64,000 nucleotides of DNA, taken from the NCBI GenBank assembly GCA_026027325.1, contig JAMSLZ010000006.1:372001-436000 (forward strand), read 5' to 3'. A program made the position numbers and the translations under genes. Under the pieces are notes generated by a model. That model did not search any database. It was not told the origin of the DNA and saw only the letters and a program-made list of their open reading frames with translations. Shown here piece after piece: positions 1 through 12,365 of this stretch. Source of the DNA: Actinomucor elegans. Its lineage: Eukaryota; Mucoromycota; Mucoromycetes; Mucorales; Mucoraceae. Position 1 is the first letter of the stretch. Each line of letters opens with the position of its first letter.

Positions 1-1355
1 AAACCAGCTATCGATCGGAGTTTTATAGTGCTTTAATTCTATTACCTCGAGTTCGTTAAGAAATGTCCTGCCATACACTAAAACTAGCATGTTTGTCCTT
101 TTAATTTTTCAGTTTAGTTTAGTTTTAATGCATTTTTCTGAATGGTTAAGTAAATATTGTGTATTGGAAGAAATATGGTTCTTCTGACCAATTGAAAGGC
201 AATGTATGTAGAGAAATATGAAATTTCTCAAAGGTATTCTAAATATGGCAGTATAACTCGGAATATACGCCAAGTGAAACTCAAAGACCGCCTTCAAGTT
301 GCAGCATTTTGCATTCTTATTTAGATCATGCTGTAACTATTGGGTTTTCCAATAATGTTGCGTATCATTTTGAATCCTTCCAAAAAAAAAAAAGCATCTA
401 GTCTCAGTTGCGGGACAGAGAAATCTGGTTTAGCATAGTACCTTAAACCATATGTTTTCTCGGACACTTAATAATGACTCGAGCGTTCTATTATTTGGAT
501 CGATCAGAAAACAAGAAGATCTTACTTTAAAGGTTTTGGCGGCGTGCAGTATTTTCAATCTTCATTGATCAAATGATATAATTTTTGGAACTACAAAACA
601 TTTGCAATTTTTATTTGATTGGCAGTAATTTAGATCGTCTCGGCTACTAGAATAAACGGTGAATTAATAGAAATTGTATATGATTAGATTGCGTATTAAA
701 TATCTTGAATCTATAGAGTTTTTGCTAATAAAAGGCTGAGATTTGATTTTTTGAAATATTATGATTATCTGACGTTAATGAAATGATACAAATATGAAGA
801 CATATACATATAGGTATAATCTCAAAATTAAAAAGCCTATATTGCTTATTAGCTTATCATAAAATATCTCCTATATTCAAAAAAGACTTGACCAAATATA
901 ATAATATTCTACGGATTTTTTTTTTTTTTTCATCCGCTCTAGATCTCTCGATCGACTTTGACTAAATGTCGCATCGGGCTAAAGAACTATATTTAAAAAA
1001 GATTACTAAATCTATTATGTATAATCTCCATTTACTGTAGTGCAATGAGTGTAATATGTCACTAGTAATGAATAGCAATCTGCATAGATGTTACATAATA
1101 TCTAATCATTTCGAGATTTCTCGGAAATCCTCGGTCAAATATTGCATCTTATAAGCGTTTTGTATTTACAAGCGACCGCTGAATCTATTAGAAGCTCTGC
1201 TTAGTTTTAGTGCAATGGGTTCGTATAAAAAAGTAACTTCATAGCTCTAAGCGCCACAAGTTGTCGGCACTTTAAACGCGACACACTGTGTAATCATTAA
1301 ACCAGTTGTTACTACTGGTAAACTTTGGCTTCTTCATACAATATATTTTAATCAT
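1..1355. other. Intergenic, AT-rich, two degraded repeat copies
   Basis: No credible coding sequence. It holds homopolymer A/T runs and two degraded copies of the dispersed repeat described under 16078-16908: one around 937-980 (core with 'aaatgtcgcatc') and one around 1111-1155 (core with 'ctcggtcaaatattgcatc'), both in the plus orientation. Confidence 0.5.
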
Positions 1356-4300
1356 ATGGCTAGAGTAACGCGTGGCATTTCTTTAGAGGAGTGGGAAGAA
1401 AAGACGAAATTAACAGAAAAAGAGAAGCAAAGCGTATATGACTTGCAAGACGCCTGTGCTGAACTACCTCTTCCTTCGAACTGGGTAAAGAAACATTCGC
1501 CATTAAAGCAGCTCCTGAGATTTACTCATCATCCTTTAGTATGTTGGAGACAAGCTACTTGGATCACCCTCATTCAATCTATCTACGTCGTCGGGTGGAA
1601 TCACACCTGAAATACATCAAACGAGCCCATTAAATCCACACGTTCTTGCATCACGACTTCTCGGCGCAACTTCCATGACTCGTACGTTATCCACTGCGAA
1701 TTTACTAGCCGAGGCTACTGCAGCAGACACAGCGGCTCAGAATCACGTCTCCACAGCTATTGGAAGTGAAAAACCAATCGAGACCTTACAAGAGTTTTTT
1801 GACTGGTTTGCTGTAGTCGAAACCGAAATGGAAAAGGGTCAGGAAGATATCTATCGCAACCATTTGTCTATTGTCGAATTCTATAAACAGGCTTGCGATG
1901 AGTTTTTGGTAGACTTGAATACTACATGTGAGCTGTTTAATGATTTAGAAAAGGATTATTCGTTTGTCGATGTCAGAACACGATCTATACAAACTGCTTG
2001 TGAGACTTTACTGGAGGAGCAGCATCGATTGAGCCGCTTGGCTGATGGATTAGCGAGTCGTTTAAAGTACTTTAATCAGTTAGAACCTATTGCCAAACTT
2101 TTCAATTCTCCGGGCGATGATATTTGTTTGAATCCCGAGTTTATACCTATGCTGAACAAATTGGATGAGTGTTTAGAGTACATGCAAGAACACGTAAGTG
2201 AAATAAAAAAAAAAAAAGGTAGCTGATACCGATACTGATAGCGTATTGCCATAGCATAAATATCGTGATTCAGAGTTATATTTGATGCGTTTCCGCCAAT
2301 GCATGACTCGAGGCATCACTCTAATCAAAATGTACGTAGTATCAACCATCAAGAAGCTAGGTTACGATGTGTATAAGCAAGTAAATAGCAAAGATACAAC
2401 TATGGGTAAACAGATTACCATGTATTATGTCAAATTCAAGACAATCGCTTCAACTATCAAGACTTTGACTGCACAAGTCGAAAAGAGATGTGAGGGGCAT
2501 AAAGAATACCAAGCGTTGTACGAAGATATGCTGCACGCCTATATCCAAACTAGACAACAGCTATTGAGTCCATTGATTTCAAAGAAGATCCAACAATTGG
2601 GCCCAGGCGATAAGGACTTGCTAGGATTTGTAAAGTAATTAGATTACCTTTGTGTTCAATGAAATGATTAACGTCTTTTCCTCAAGGCGAAGAATGGATG
2701 TGCATATATGATGAGCCTTTGCTCTGATGAATATAACTTGTATTTCAACTTTTTTCAAAGATCTGGAGAACAGCAGCTATAGCAAGTATACACTGTAACT
2801 TTTATTGATCTTTGTACTAAAATGTTTTACTATAGCAACTATTTAGATTTACTTGCAAGCCATTTATATGACTATCTGCGACCACGCATTATCCATGAAA
2901 ATGACATAACCACGTTATCAGAACTTTGCAATGTATTTCTAATGTATGTCATGCAAGATGAAAATGATTTTGGTAAAGTAAAGAGTATTCTAGCTCGTCA
3001 TATTTGACAAAACTAACTCAAAGATATCAGTTGTAGGCATTACAGACGATAAGAATGAAGTGAAGTTTGGACATTTAATACAAAACATCATGGAAGATAC
3101 GCAAGCTCGACTTGTCTTTCGAGCACAGATGTTTATCCATAACGATATTCAAACTTACCAAGCGAAACCTCAAGATTTTGATAATGTGATAAAGAAACAG
3201 CCTGTGGACGAAGAGGAAAAAAAATCGTCCATTGTGCTGGATACACCTGTAACAACAGCTACTTTAGCCATTACAGAGGAAGATACTTCGGATACACACT
3301 CAGTGCAATCTGCCCGTTCAAATTTATTAGCAGAAGGAAACGATGAAACAAGTGGATGGTACCCTACACTTCAAAAGACACTTTGGCTTCTGTCCAAGCT
3401 ATACCGTTGCGTCCAAGTAACTGAAACACGAATAATACGAAAAGCCAGCAAATTAACCTTTTTTTATAGACTGGTGTTTTTGAAGATTTAGCACAAGAGG
3501 CAGTATCGCTTTGTAATGAGTCGCTTCAGAAAGCGAGTGAAACTGTAGCATCACTTAAGGTAGATATATAGCAGATGCATATGATGGTCTACTGTTATTT
3601 AAACGCTTTTGACTGTAGTCTCGATTGGATGGCGAACTGTTTCTAGTCAAGAACTTGCTGGTATTAAAGGAACAGCTTGCACCTTTTGAAGCCAACCTAG
3701 TTCATGCAGGAAAAACATTAGACTTTTCTCAGATGACAGGTACAGAAAAAAAAATTAATAATGAAAATGGGCGTTATATTAAATATAGTCTTACATAGAT
3801 TCTCTCTCATCGTTCCAGCAACAAAGATCTCTCATTTTCAATCCCAATGCTTTGATTGGTTTGGCTCAGAAGGGTATGCCACGCGTAGTGGAAGTTAGTT
3901 TGGATTCTAGACGCGAAATTGATTTCCAGATCAAAAAGGTCTGCGAACAGTTTATTACAAATTGTGTTAATAGCTCAGTTGAACCTCTTACTGCTTTTCT
4001 GATCAAGGTGAGTGCTTCATTGAACAGAAATGAACTGTAATTAAACTGTATCCCTGGATTAGTTATCTGCTATTCTACCTTCTGCAGTGCTTCCCAAAAC
4101 ATCCTCTGGAGAAGATTCGCCAATACAGCAGTTAAGTGGACGTAAGTTTTTGGAAAAGAATAAGCCCAAGCCACTATCAATTAATTGGCTTTTCTGAATA
4201 GATGATGTGCAAGAGGCAATTGATCAATTCATGGAGGCAGTAGAGGAAAGAATCAAATTTGTGATACGCAAACTAAGGATATATGTAAATGATGCCAAGA

Positions 4301-4528
4301 TGGAGCAGATTTTGATGAAGCCAATCGAGGTAAGGTTCATAATACGAAAATTAATGCAAAATAATAATGTTTTTTTACTACTAGACGAGTATTGTTGAGC
4401 AATACAAATCGTTCTTAACTCGAGTAAATATCGAATTAAAGGAAGGAGGAAGGATTAGTCAGTTAGAACAAAAGCCCATGTCCGTAGAATCTGTAGCAGT
4501 TTGGATTTCGCAACTGAAAGATCAATAA
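1356..4528 (+). CDS. COG3: Conserved oligomeric Golgi complex subunit 3 (COG3/Sec34)
   Basis: Subunit of lobe A of the COG tethering complex, which captures retrograde intra-Golgi vesicles. Spliced model of 846 aa, close to the family's usual 800-850. Exons: 1356-1484, 1540-2193, 2255-2629, 2687-2781, 2836-2972, 3037-3416, 3470-3559, 3619-3739, 3799-4007, 4063-4141, 4202-4329, 4385-4528. All junctions keep frame. Recognisable family blocks are the Sec34 domain around 'LEEQHRLSRLADGLASRL', 'YFNQLEPIAKLFNSP' and 'FIPMLNKLDECLEYM', then 'NGCAYMMSLCSDEYNLY', 'HLYDYLRPRIIHE', 'TLSELC', 'ARLVFRAQ' and 'WYPTLQKTLWLLSKLYRC'. The ATG at 1356 gives the only open first exon. One intron (2782-2835) has a GC donor. 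Exon boundaries are inferred from frame and family similarity; the gene identity is secure. Confidence 0.93.
2782..2835 (+). other. GC-AG intron in COG3
   Basis: The exon reads to an in-frame TAG unless a non-GT donor is used. The only fitting donor is GCAAGT at 2782, the standard consensus for GC-AG introns, with acceptor TAG at 2833-2835. Splicing joins '..QQLY' to 'NYLDLLASHLYDYL' in frame and restores the COG3 family sequence. The intron is 54 bp, like its neighbours. Confidence 0.75.
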
Positions 4529-6360
4529 TACCAGTAATAAAAGAAACGTTATTGATTTGCTTGTTTTTTTTTTACCAGCTCTCGATTCTAGTAGTGCACG
4601 CTTGAGAGATTTACTCTACTTGGTATCACGCTTCTGTTGTTATAATCTTGGCAATAGATTCTTAATACCATTGACTGATTATAGTTACATACACATATTA
4701 GGTAATAGTAAATGTTGCTACCCTGCTACTGGAAATCTTAGGGTTTAGTATTGTTGTTGTTCCTTAGATCAGGCGGCTGGTGACCTGTTAGGAGGCATAC
4801 TAATGTCAAATCCCTATTAGAAAGCCAGTTTGAACATTAACATTTAATTAATAGTCCTGCTATAATGCCATACGTGTTCTCTTGGAGATAAAAAAAAGTC
4901 TCAAACTACGTCTGACAGATGATTAATTAACTATACTGCTGTTTAGAAAGAAATCTTATTAAAATGGCTTCCTCGGTAGTGGTCTTCTCTTGATACTCCC
5001 TCTTGTTCGAATTACAGCGATAGGGCTAATACCAATTAACTTTTATTATGGACATCTTCTAAACTAAACCTCACCGATGAACTGCTTGATGTTTATATAT
5101 ATATATATATTTATTAAAAGAAACTATACCAGATAATCTAGAAGACCTAAAAAAAAATGCAACCTACAATGCTTCAGTTTAGTGGCAATCCTATGAACTA
5201 GGCGAAAAGACTATAGCGGATTTCATTGTAGAAACGCCTATGTATCTACAAACAATCCCTTTACTTGTCTACTTGATTACTATACATATAACCCCTTTGC
5301 GTAACTACCTTGATATAGTTAGGTGCTTCTGGAGTGTCGATCAAGTTTTATAATATGACTTTATATGGTACAATATGACTGGATTGAGCTGTTGAACATA
5401 AAAGAGCAATATAACGCATTCATCACAAGATAATGGTCGAAATGTAATGTATTATCTACAAATTTTCAAATTAGATCATGTAGCTCTGTGCACAGATGGC
5501 CTTCAGGATCTATGTATGCAATCGTGCTTTATTACACGCGACCAATGTGTGATTATGTTCGGTAATTCCGCCATCAGCAATAGTAGTTACAATTATAATC
5601 AGTTCCAGAAGATGTGCTGAGAGTCTTTAGTGTTCTATCGGCGTCTTAATATCAAGCTATCATGTTGTATAAAAGCAGTGATTGTATCGAAATTATATAC
5701 ATATATATATATATATACAAAACTGCAAAACAGTACAGCGATCTTTCCTATGAATAGATTAGGAGCTGCATTAGAAGGTTTTTGGGTTATAAAGTAACAT
5801 CTTAAAGGTGCATCAGCTGTATATAGAAGTATAATGATGATATTTAATACAAGGTGTAAGATGAAAAGCAAGTTAATCTCATTAACCTCACGTCGCAATA
5901 GAATTAAATGTATAGTAAATCTATTCAAGGAGGTACCAGACATAATACAGATAAACGGCTATCATAGTTAGTGAAAGCCAAGCCAAATAAATCAAAAAAA
6001 AGGCTCTTCTTTCGCTTGGTCGCTCTACACTCGAGCCAAAACAGTTCGTTTTGCATTAAGTCTACTATATTTTTCGGTTCAGAATCAACTTTTATTATAA
6101 TGTAAGGCAAAAAAGGAGCTCTATTCTGCTAAAGAATTCATCCACTGCTGGGATCCGTGAACATACGCTTACCTATCGAATCTATATTTGTAAAAAGTTA
6201 CATGTAGATGGCCATGTAGGTTCACTACTCAAGTCTAGGATAGGGAGAAAAATCTCATAAAAAGGTATATAAAAGAGGTTGTTATCAAATGCTCTTTCTT
6301 CAGCTTCTCTTCTTCTTGCAAATACTTCGAACGTTTTTAACAAACTTACTACTTTGACTA
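4529..6360. other. Intergenic with possible protein-coding relic
   Basis: No intact gene. Between about 4570 and 5630 protein-like stretches occur on the plus strand in shifting frames broken by stops, for example 'ALDSSSARLRDLLYL' near 4578, 'DQAAGDLLGGILMSNPY' near 4770, 'ETIPDNLEDLKKNATYN' near 5120 and 'WQSYELGEKTIADFIVE' near 5183. I do not recognise the family. It may be a decayed gene or chance; similarity to a living homologue would decide. The ORFs on the minus strand near 5635-6110 look like noise. The final 60 bp before 6361 are pyrimidine-rich, as is common 5' of genes here. Confidence 0.3.
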
Positions 6361-8193
6361 ATGCTACTGGAACCTTCTATACATAGCAAACTATCCTTTT
6401 GTTTCGCTTTTATCTACTCCGTATCCCTCGTAAATGCACAGCACGAAGAGGAACACGCTGTAGATCCTATGTCTAGTGAGTTCTGGGGCCAAATTGTAGC
6501 TATATTCTTTCTCGTATGTCTTAGTGGCATTGTCGCAGGTACATTTGTGCTTTCAGTTCCTATAAAGTTCCTTGGGAATAATCTAACAATATACTATATA
6601 TTTGCTAGGTCTTACTCTCGGCTTGGTAAATACGTTTAAGCGTCGAGATAATATACATATTCTAATATTTCCTTGTACGGTTGCAGATGTCATTAGATAC
6701 TACAAACCTTTCAATTCTGGAAATTGCTGGTACACCTCAACAGAAACACTATGCTTCGCGTATCATCCCTATTCGTAAAAATGGACATATTCTACTTGCT
6801 ACTTTACTATTGACAAATACTGTGCTAAATGAGACTTTGCCCATCTTATTTGATGGTATTTTCAGTAAAGGTGTGTTACAAAACCCCTAGTCTATAAGCG
6901 CAAACTAATCTACTGCACTGTAGGTTTCATTTCTGTCATTGTATCTACTGCATTACTAGTGCTCTTTGCAGAAATTATACCTCAAGCCATCTTCTCAAAG
7001 CACGGCTTGGCTATTGGTGCCATGTTTGCATTACCTGTACGCGTTTTGATTGCCTTATGGTTCGTTATTTCATGGCCCATCTCCAAATTTCTGGATTATT
7101 TGCTTGGTACTCACACAGGATTTACTTACGGCGTTGCAGGTAACTCAGATATTGATTATAAAGAATGTATTTTTTTTTAACTCGTTTTTTCTTTACAGAG
7201 TTTTCAGCATTAGCAGGCCTTCACGATAAATCGAGATTTCCTGGAGGAACTCTGAATCACGAAACAGTCAATGTTATGCAAAATATTCTCAGTATGCAGG
7301 AGAAACAAGCTAGTCAGATGGTGACACCCACAAGTAATATGCTAATACTGCAAAGTAATACTGTTTTGAACGCATCAAAGGTAGCGCAATACATTACTAG
7401 TGGCTACTCGCATGTCTTTGTCTATAGTAATAGTAATAAAGAAGGACGAGATATTATTCAAGATGATTACCAGATACTTGGATCTCTCGATCTAAAGGTA
7501 AGACGAGATAAACCGACTTTTAACCGATGATCCTTGCATTAATGCATTGCATAGTCAATGCTGGGTTTAGAGGAAAAATTATTTGAAGATTCCATCGGCA
7601 ACATGAAGCTAGATCCATACTTGACGGCCTCTTCAAGGACTCCTGCCATTGAGCTTATGAATCAATTACTCGAACAGAACGGGTATGATATTATAAAAAT
7701 GGCAACCGTAGGATATTTCTAATCAAATGCCATTACTACTCAACATAGTAAAGAGCAAGTGTTTCTCATTTACCGTACTAAAGAAGACATACAATTGATC
7801 AAGCAAGAACAACAAGAAAAGGCGGTTACAGCCGCATTACTACGAGAGACAGCTATAAAGAAACATTCAAAGAGTCTTAAATGCGCAATTAGAAGACTGT
7901 TCCGCAGTTCATGTCCCATATGCCTTGATTTATCATTGCCCAACAATACCTCAGCTGTAACTACTACTGTCGTTAATCATGACTTTCATTTGCCTTCGTC
8001 GCCCGAGCTTCAGGTGGAGCATGGCACTTTGGATTCTGCGAGTAGTCTCCCTACAACTATTGGTGTCGAATTAGAATCTGGCCTGTTGGGCATGGTAACA
8101 ACTGCCGACATTTTAAATCATTTAATGTTTGCTGGACATCATTCAAATATCCATCATCAAGGTAATGGCCAATTAAGTCACCCCACAAAGTAA
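6361..8193 (+). CDS. DUF21/CNNM (Mam3-like) membrane protein with degenerate CBS pair
   Basis: Predicted metal-homeostasis membrane protein of the CNNM/Mam3/CorC family. Spliced model of 488 aa; exons 6361-6538, 6609-6625, 6687-6870, 6924-7139, 7199-7497, 7555-7682, 7749-8193. A hydrophobic leader (about residues 8-27) precedes a DUF21 domain with 'GLTLGLMSLDTTNL', 'LLTNTVLNETLPILFD' and 'FAEIIPQAIFSKHGL', followed by several membrane segments. Next comes a CBS-like pair starting near 'MVTPTSNMLILQS' and ending 'LLGMVTTADILNHL', with a basic insert between. The second exon is only 17 nt, but it supplies 'GLTLGL', the most conserved DUF21 motif, so it is required. Yeast Mam3 and animal CNNMs act in vacuole or plasma membrane metal transport; the substrate here is unknown. 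Confidence 0.9.
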
Positions 8194-9091
8194 ACAAGAG
8201 ACTAGATTAGTCTGTATTTATCGATTTGATAAACTAAGACAAGTGTTATTACCACATCTTCTCTAAAACCATCATGTGAACGCATGAACATTATGTAGTA
8301 TCTAATAAATGTAATAAAACCCCACATAAGCTTAAAAAAAGGGTGTTATACCTTCACCACATATTGTATTATTTCGATTTTAATAATCAGCATAACAAAA
8401 GGCTCCATTCTACAATATGAAAACAGAGCAAGTTCAGCCAACAAAATATGCTCTTTTATAATAGTCTTGTAAGATTCAGCAGTTCATTCTGAACATGCAC
8501 TAGGTTCGAATGTAATATTATTGGTTCGAGGTTGGCTGAGAGATCTATATAACATTAAAAGTTGGACATATGAATTGTAGGTAATTAAAAAAAACTTATA
8601 GCAAATACAGAAACTCGCCTAATAGGTTTTTGGGCTCACATTCATCAAAGGTCGCATCTGTTATGTGTTCCTTAATAGAAGCGATCTTTTGTATCTACTA
8701 TAATTTGTGTTCAATTGTAGTACAGTCAATATATTGTACTTGGCGATAACTGATTGTAAAATATATGTATTTTAAATAATCAAATCTAATAATATATAGA
8801 TTTTTTTTATTGGTTTCGTTCAGTTGTTGTATTTGACAAGTAACTCTTACTCAGAATGAACAAAGAAATTTCTGATTTTTGTGAACAAGTAGTTTAGGAA
8901 ATCAAAAACGTCTACACAAAAGCGAATGGTGGTCGTAGCTAAAAGATATCGATTAAGCTATATTTTTTTTTTTTTTAGTAACAACGACTGTTTTATTATG
9001 ACAAAAAGAGTACAATTGCATAATATTAAATGAGTATAAACAGTAAATATAAGTATGGAGGTACAGGATAATATTCTTAGATTGAAGCAAT
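8194..9091. other. Intergenic; one minus-oriented repeat copy
   Basis: No gene seen. A complete-looking copy of the dispersed repeat lies at about 8477-8550 in the minus orientation (reads 'cattctgaacatgcacta' and ends 'gagagatctata'). Homopolymer T run near 8964-8977. Confidence 0.5.
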
Positions 9092-11457
9092 CTAACTACC
9101 AAAGCTATAAAAGTTATACTGAGACCACTTGACTTCAGTCTCTAGTAATTCAGAAGGAACTGGGATGGCATGTTGTTCAAAATCTTCGCCCGGAAGTTGT
9201 TGACCAACAGCACCAGAAGGTATTTGAACCAATTTGAAGAGATCATGGTATTCACTTGGCAGGATTAACTTGCCATTTGCCTTTTCTTCTGGGACTCTCT
9301 TTACGAGTTTATTGACGATCAATTGATCAGTATTTTGGATATGTAGTTTGACGTGAGGAATATACTCGTCTGTGTTATTGGTAATAAAATGATTGCCGAT
9401 TTGGGGATTTTCGTTGGCAGCAAGTTGGAAATTGAGACACTCATTGAACTGAACCTTTTTGAATTGAGTATAATGGGCATCATACTAGTAGATAAAATGG
9501 TTAGCTTCTGTGCTTATTTTTTTTTTTCGGTTAGTTTGCAATTTACCTTTTTGTCTAAAGCATCTTGTAACGTCTTGACAGATTTATCATTGGGATGCAG
9601 AATGTTCCAAGGATCGCGACAAGTTTCGGCTCTACATGATTTCAAAACGGCTAAAAGTGCATCTAACCGGTTGATCAGTTGAATATTAGCTTCTTGATAC
9701 AAATTCTTCATCTCATAAGGGTCTTTCTTGAGATCATAGAATTCATGCTCTCCTGTACACCAGACAGCATACATATCTGAAGGAAAATATACATTATTGG
9801 TTATTATACAGCATTATGGCGAATATTTGATTTTTGCGACTTACAATTATAATCCTGAGATATAACACGAAGGGTTTTATAAGTGTTGGGGCCTGTAATA
9901 CCTGCATTAGGATAGTTTTCCGCCAGTTGTTGTAAATTCCAAAATTCCACAGCAAAACTTTCTTTGGACACAGGCTTTGGATGCCTTTTGAGGTCCTCGG
10001 TTAATGGGATCACACCGCCATCTACCCAAGATGGTACATGCTCATCACCGCCTGCCAGAGCTACAAAAGTAGGAGCCAAGTCATGGTGCGAGCTCACAAC
10101 GTGACTGATTTTGCCTTTAGGAATACCAGGGCCACGCGCAACGAAAGGAACACTGGAAGAAATACACATCAGTGGTTGCCAAACCAAAATATTACTATTA
10201 CTTACTTGATATCCTCTTCCATGTTAGTGCATTTACCGGGATAAGCTCTATGTTGACCAAGGTGATAACTATGTAGGCATGCATTAGATTTTTTATAACC
10301 AAGTTATACGAATATAAACTCATACTTACCCATTATCAGCGCTGTAAAAGATAAATGTATTATCCAATTCTCCAGATTTTTCGAGTTCATCAAAAATAGT
10401 GCCTACAATTTCATCCACTGCTTGTAAAGCACGAAGACGGTTCCTGTACGCTTCATCAAACTCTTCCACCAAAGTTGCATTGAGTTTTTCTAGGTTTTTC
10501 CAATAAGAAGCAGTTTTGACTTGCTTGTCTGGATTGAAATGAGGTGTACGAGGAACTAAATAGATACAAGGTAAGAAGGTAAGAAGGTAAGAAGGTAAGC
10601 GCTTTGATGCGGGCTTAGACAAGAACTTACTTTTTACATCTCTAAACAAATGCGCATGACGAGCAGCAGGGATAGGGGGGTGGGTTGATATTGAACCATC
10701 ACTGGAAATATTGAATTGACCGTGAGGAGCCATAGGAGCCACCCACAAGAAGAAGGGATCATCCTTGTTTTTTACTCTTTTGAGTGCAGCGCGGGTTTTG
10801 GCGTGAATCACATCCGTTTGATAGGCATCTTTGTAGAATACAGGCGCCTCACCATTGGTGGAGAAAACGGCCGTGTTATAGATGTATGTATAAGGATCAA
10901 CTAATTGTTCTTGATAATCAAAGCTTCAATGGTAACATTAGTATACAAATACAAATACTAAAGGTTATTAGTGTGATATATTACCCTAGTGGAGTTGGCT
11001 TGTTGTAGTTATTGACTGTATATTCATTCATTAGCTTCCCAATATAGTTGGTATTGTAACCAGACTTCTGTAACCAAATTGGCAGGTAATCTTGACCGAG
11101 ATTCAACGTATTGAAGCGATTATAGCCACCGTATGGAGGAGATACATCTGTAATACTAAGATAGTTTGTCAGTAGATTACGGTTATGGTATTATTAAAGT
11201 GCATACTTTGTATTGTGAGCATATTGACCTCTTAAAAGACCGACACGGCTAGGGCAACATACAGCTATAGTTGCGTAATGGTTTTGATATGTTGTGCCTT
11301 GGTCAACCAGATACTTTTGAACATTGGGCATATAGTCCAAAGAATTCAGTCTGTGATCTTGGTCATCAGTAAAGATAAACACAATATTTGGCTTCTTGGC
11401 ATTAACAGATAGTGCGAATGTAGCAACCGCACCTAACAGTAAGACAGAATTTTTCAT
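9092..11457 (-). CDS. Secreted sulfatase (arylsulfatase / GlcNAc-6-sulfatase type)
   Basis: Hydrolyses sulfate esters of secreted or environmental substrates. Spliced minus-strand model of 644 aa; exons 11457-11207, 11155-10985, 10923-10631, 10555-10330, 10268-10206, 10152-9845, 9776-9547, 9484-9092. Residues 1-20 form a signal peptide. 'IVFIFTDDQDH' holds the metal-binding aspartates. C67-C68-P69-S70-R71 is the C-x-P-S-R sulfatase signature whose first cysteine becomes formylglycine. 'PPYGGYNRFN', 'KIPRTPHFNP', 'IFYSADNGYHLGQHR' and 'NVPFVARGPGIP' follow the fungal arylsulfatase pattern. The C-terminus carries 'YMYAVWCTGEHEFYDL'. The acceptor after exon 1 was chosen because it restores 'HNTNITDVSPPYGGY'. 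The intron at 10630-10556 contains four tandem 8-bp repeats (about 10567-10598). The substrate cannot be told from sequence. Confidence 0.94.
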
Positions 11458-11763
11458 TTTAGAAGAGATAAAGCATTACATCAATTGATAATTGCTTTTA
11501 TATTTGCCAAACAATCCAGCGTATGTCGCAATCATCTAGCTATTTGATACTCCATGTAACACAAACTAAAGGCGAAGCTATCAACTCAAAAAAATGGCGT
11601 AATAACTATTAGGAATATCATAATATCACTGAATACAGTCATTTATTATTCATCAAAACCCAAGATCACGGATCTATATGAGATGTAAAAGGGCTACTGG
11701 TAAAGAAAATAGTACAGAAAAGGAAAAACCAAATAAGCGGATCACTTGTAATTATATATACGT
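11458..11763. other. Spacer between the sulfatase start and S12 stop
   Basis: 306 bp, AT-rich, between two minus-strand genes. It should hold the sulfatase promoter (next to 11457) and the 3' end of the S12 gene. A sequence 'cttttatatttgcc' at about 11491-11504 reads as a weak TATA-like element on the minus strand. Nothing else seen. Confidence 0.4.
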
Positions 11764-12365
11764 CTAGTTCTTGGTAGGCTTCTTGGCTAATTGGGTAGAA
11801 TGGTTAATGATTCATATCAATACATTATGAATGTTCCACACTTACTTCCGTATTTCGATCTACTAGTAGTTCTAGTAGCAACACCTTGAAGATCTAAAGC
11901 ACCACGAACAAGATGGTAACGTACACCAGGAAGATCAGGAACACGACCACCACGTACCAAAACGACGGAATGTTCTTGTAAATTGTGACCTTCACCGGGA
12001 ATATAAGCTGTAACAATCTTGCCGTTGGTCAACTTGACACGAGCTACCTTTCTGACAGCTGAGTTGGGCTTTTTGGGTTTGGTGGTGTATACTTTGTTAC
12101 AAACACCTTTACGTTGATAACATCCTTCAAGAGCAGGTGCCTTACTCATCTTGGTTTTGGTTTTGCGGCACTTTTTAATAACCTGATTCAATGTAGCCAT
12201 GCCTGCCTTTTGTTGGTATTGAATGGGAGTGAAAATTTGACTTGTAGGTCTTAATTGACTGAGAATGCGGCTGCTTTGTGTAGTTAAATTACGAGTCGCC
12301 AATAAACTGGTGGTGGTGTTTAAAGGTTTCCATGTTGATTTTAATAATGAACGAAAAGCTTGCAT
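11764..12365 (-). CDS. MRPS12: Mitochondrial small ribosomal subunit protein uS12m
   Basis: Component of the mitochondrial ribosomal decoding site. Spliced model of 180 aa: exon 12365-11846 and a 23-nt last exon 11786-11764. Residues 1-55 are Arg/Ser/Thr-rich without acids, a mitochondrial presequence. The mature part starts near '[13 protein letters not shown]' and has the uS12 blocks '[17 protein letters not shown]', '[19 protein letters not shown]' and '[15 protein letters not shown]', ending 'SRSKYGTKKPTKN'. Without the small last exon the frame runs on into 'GTFIMY' and stops, so the intron (11845-11787, 59 bp) is needed for the typical 'KYG-KKP' end. Confidence 0.96.
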
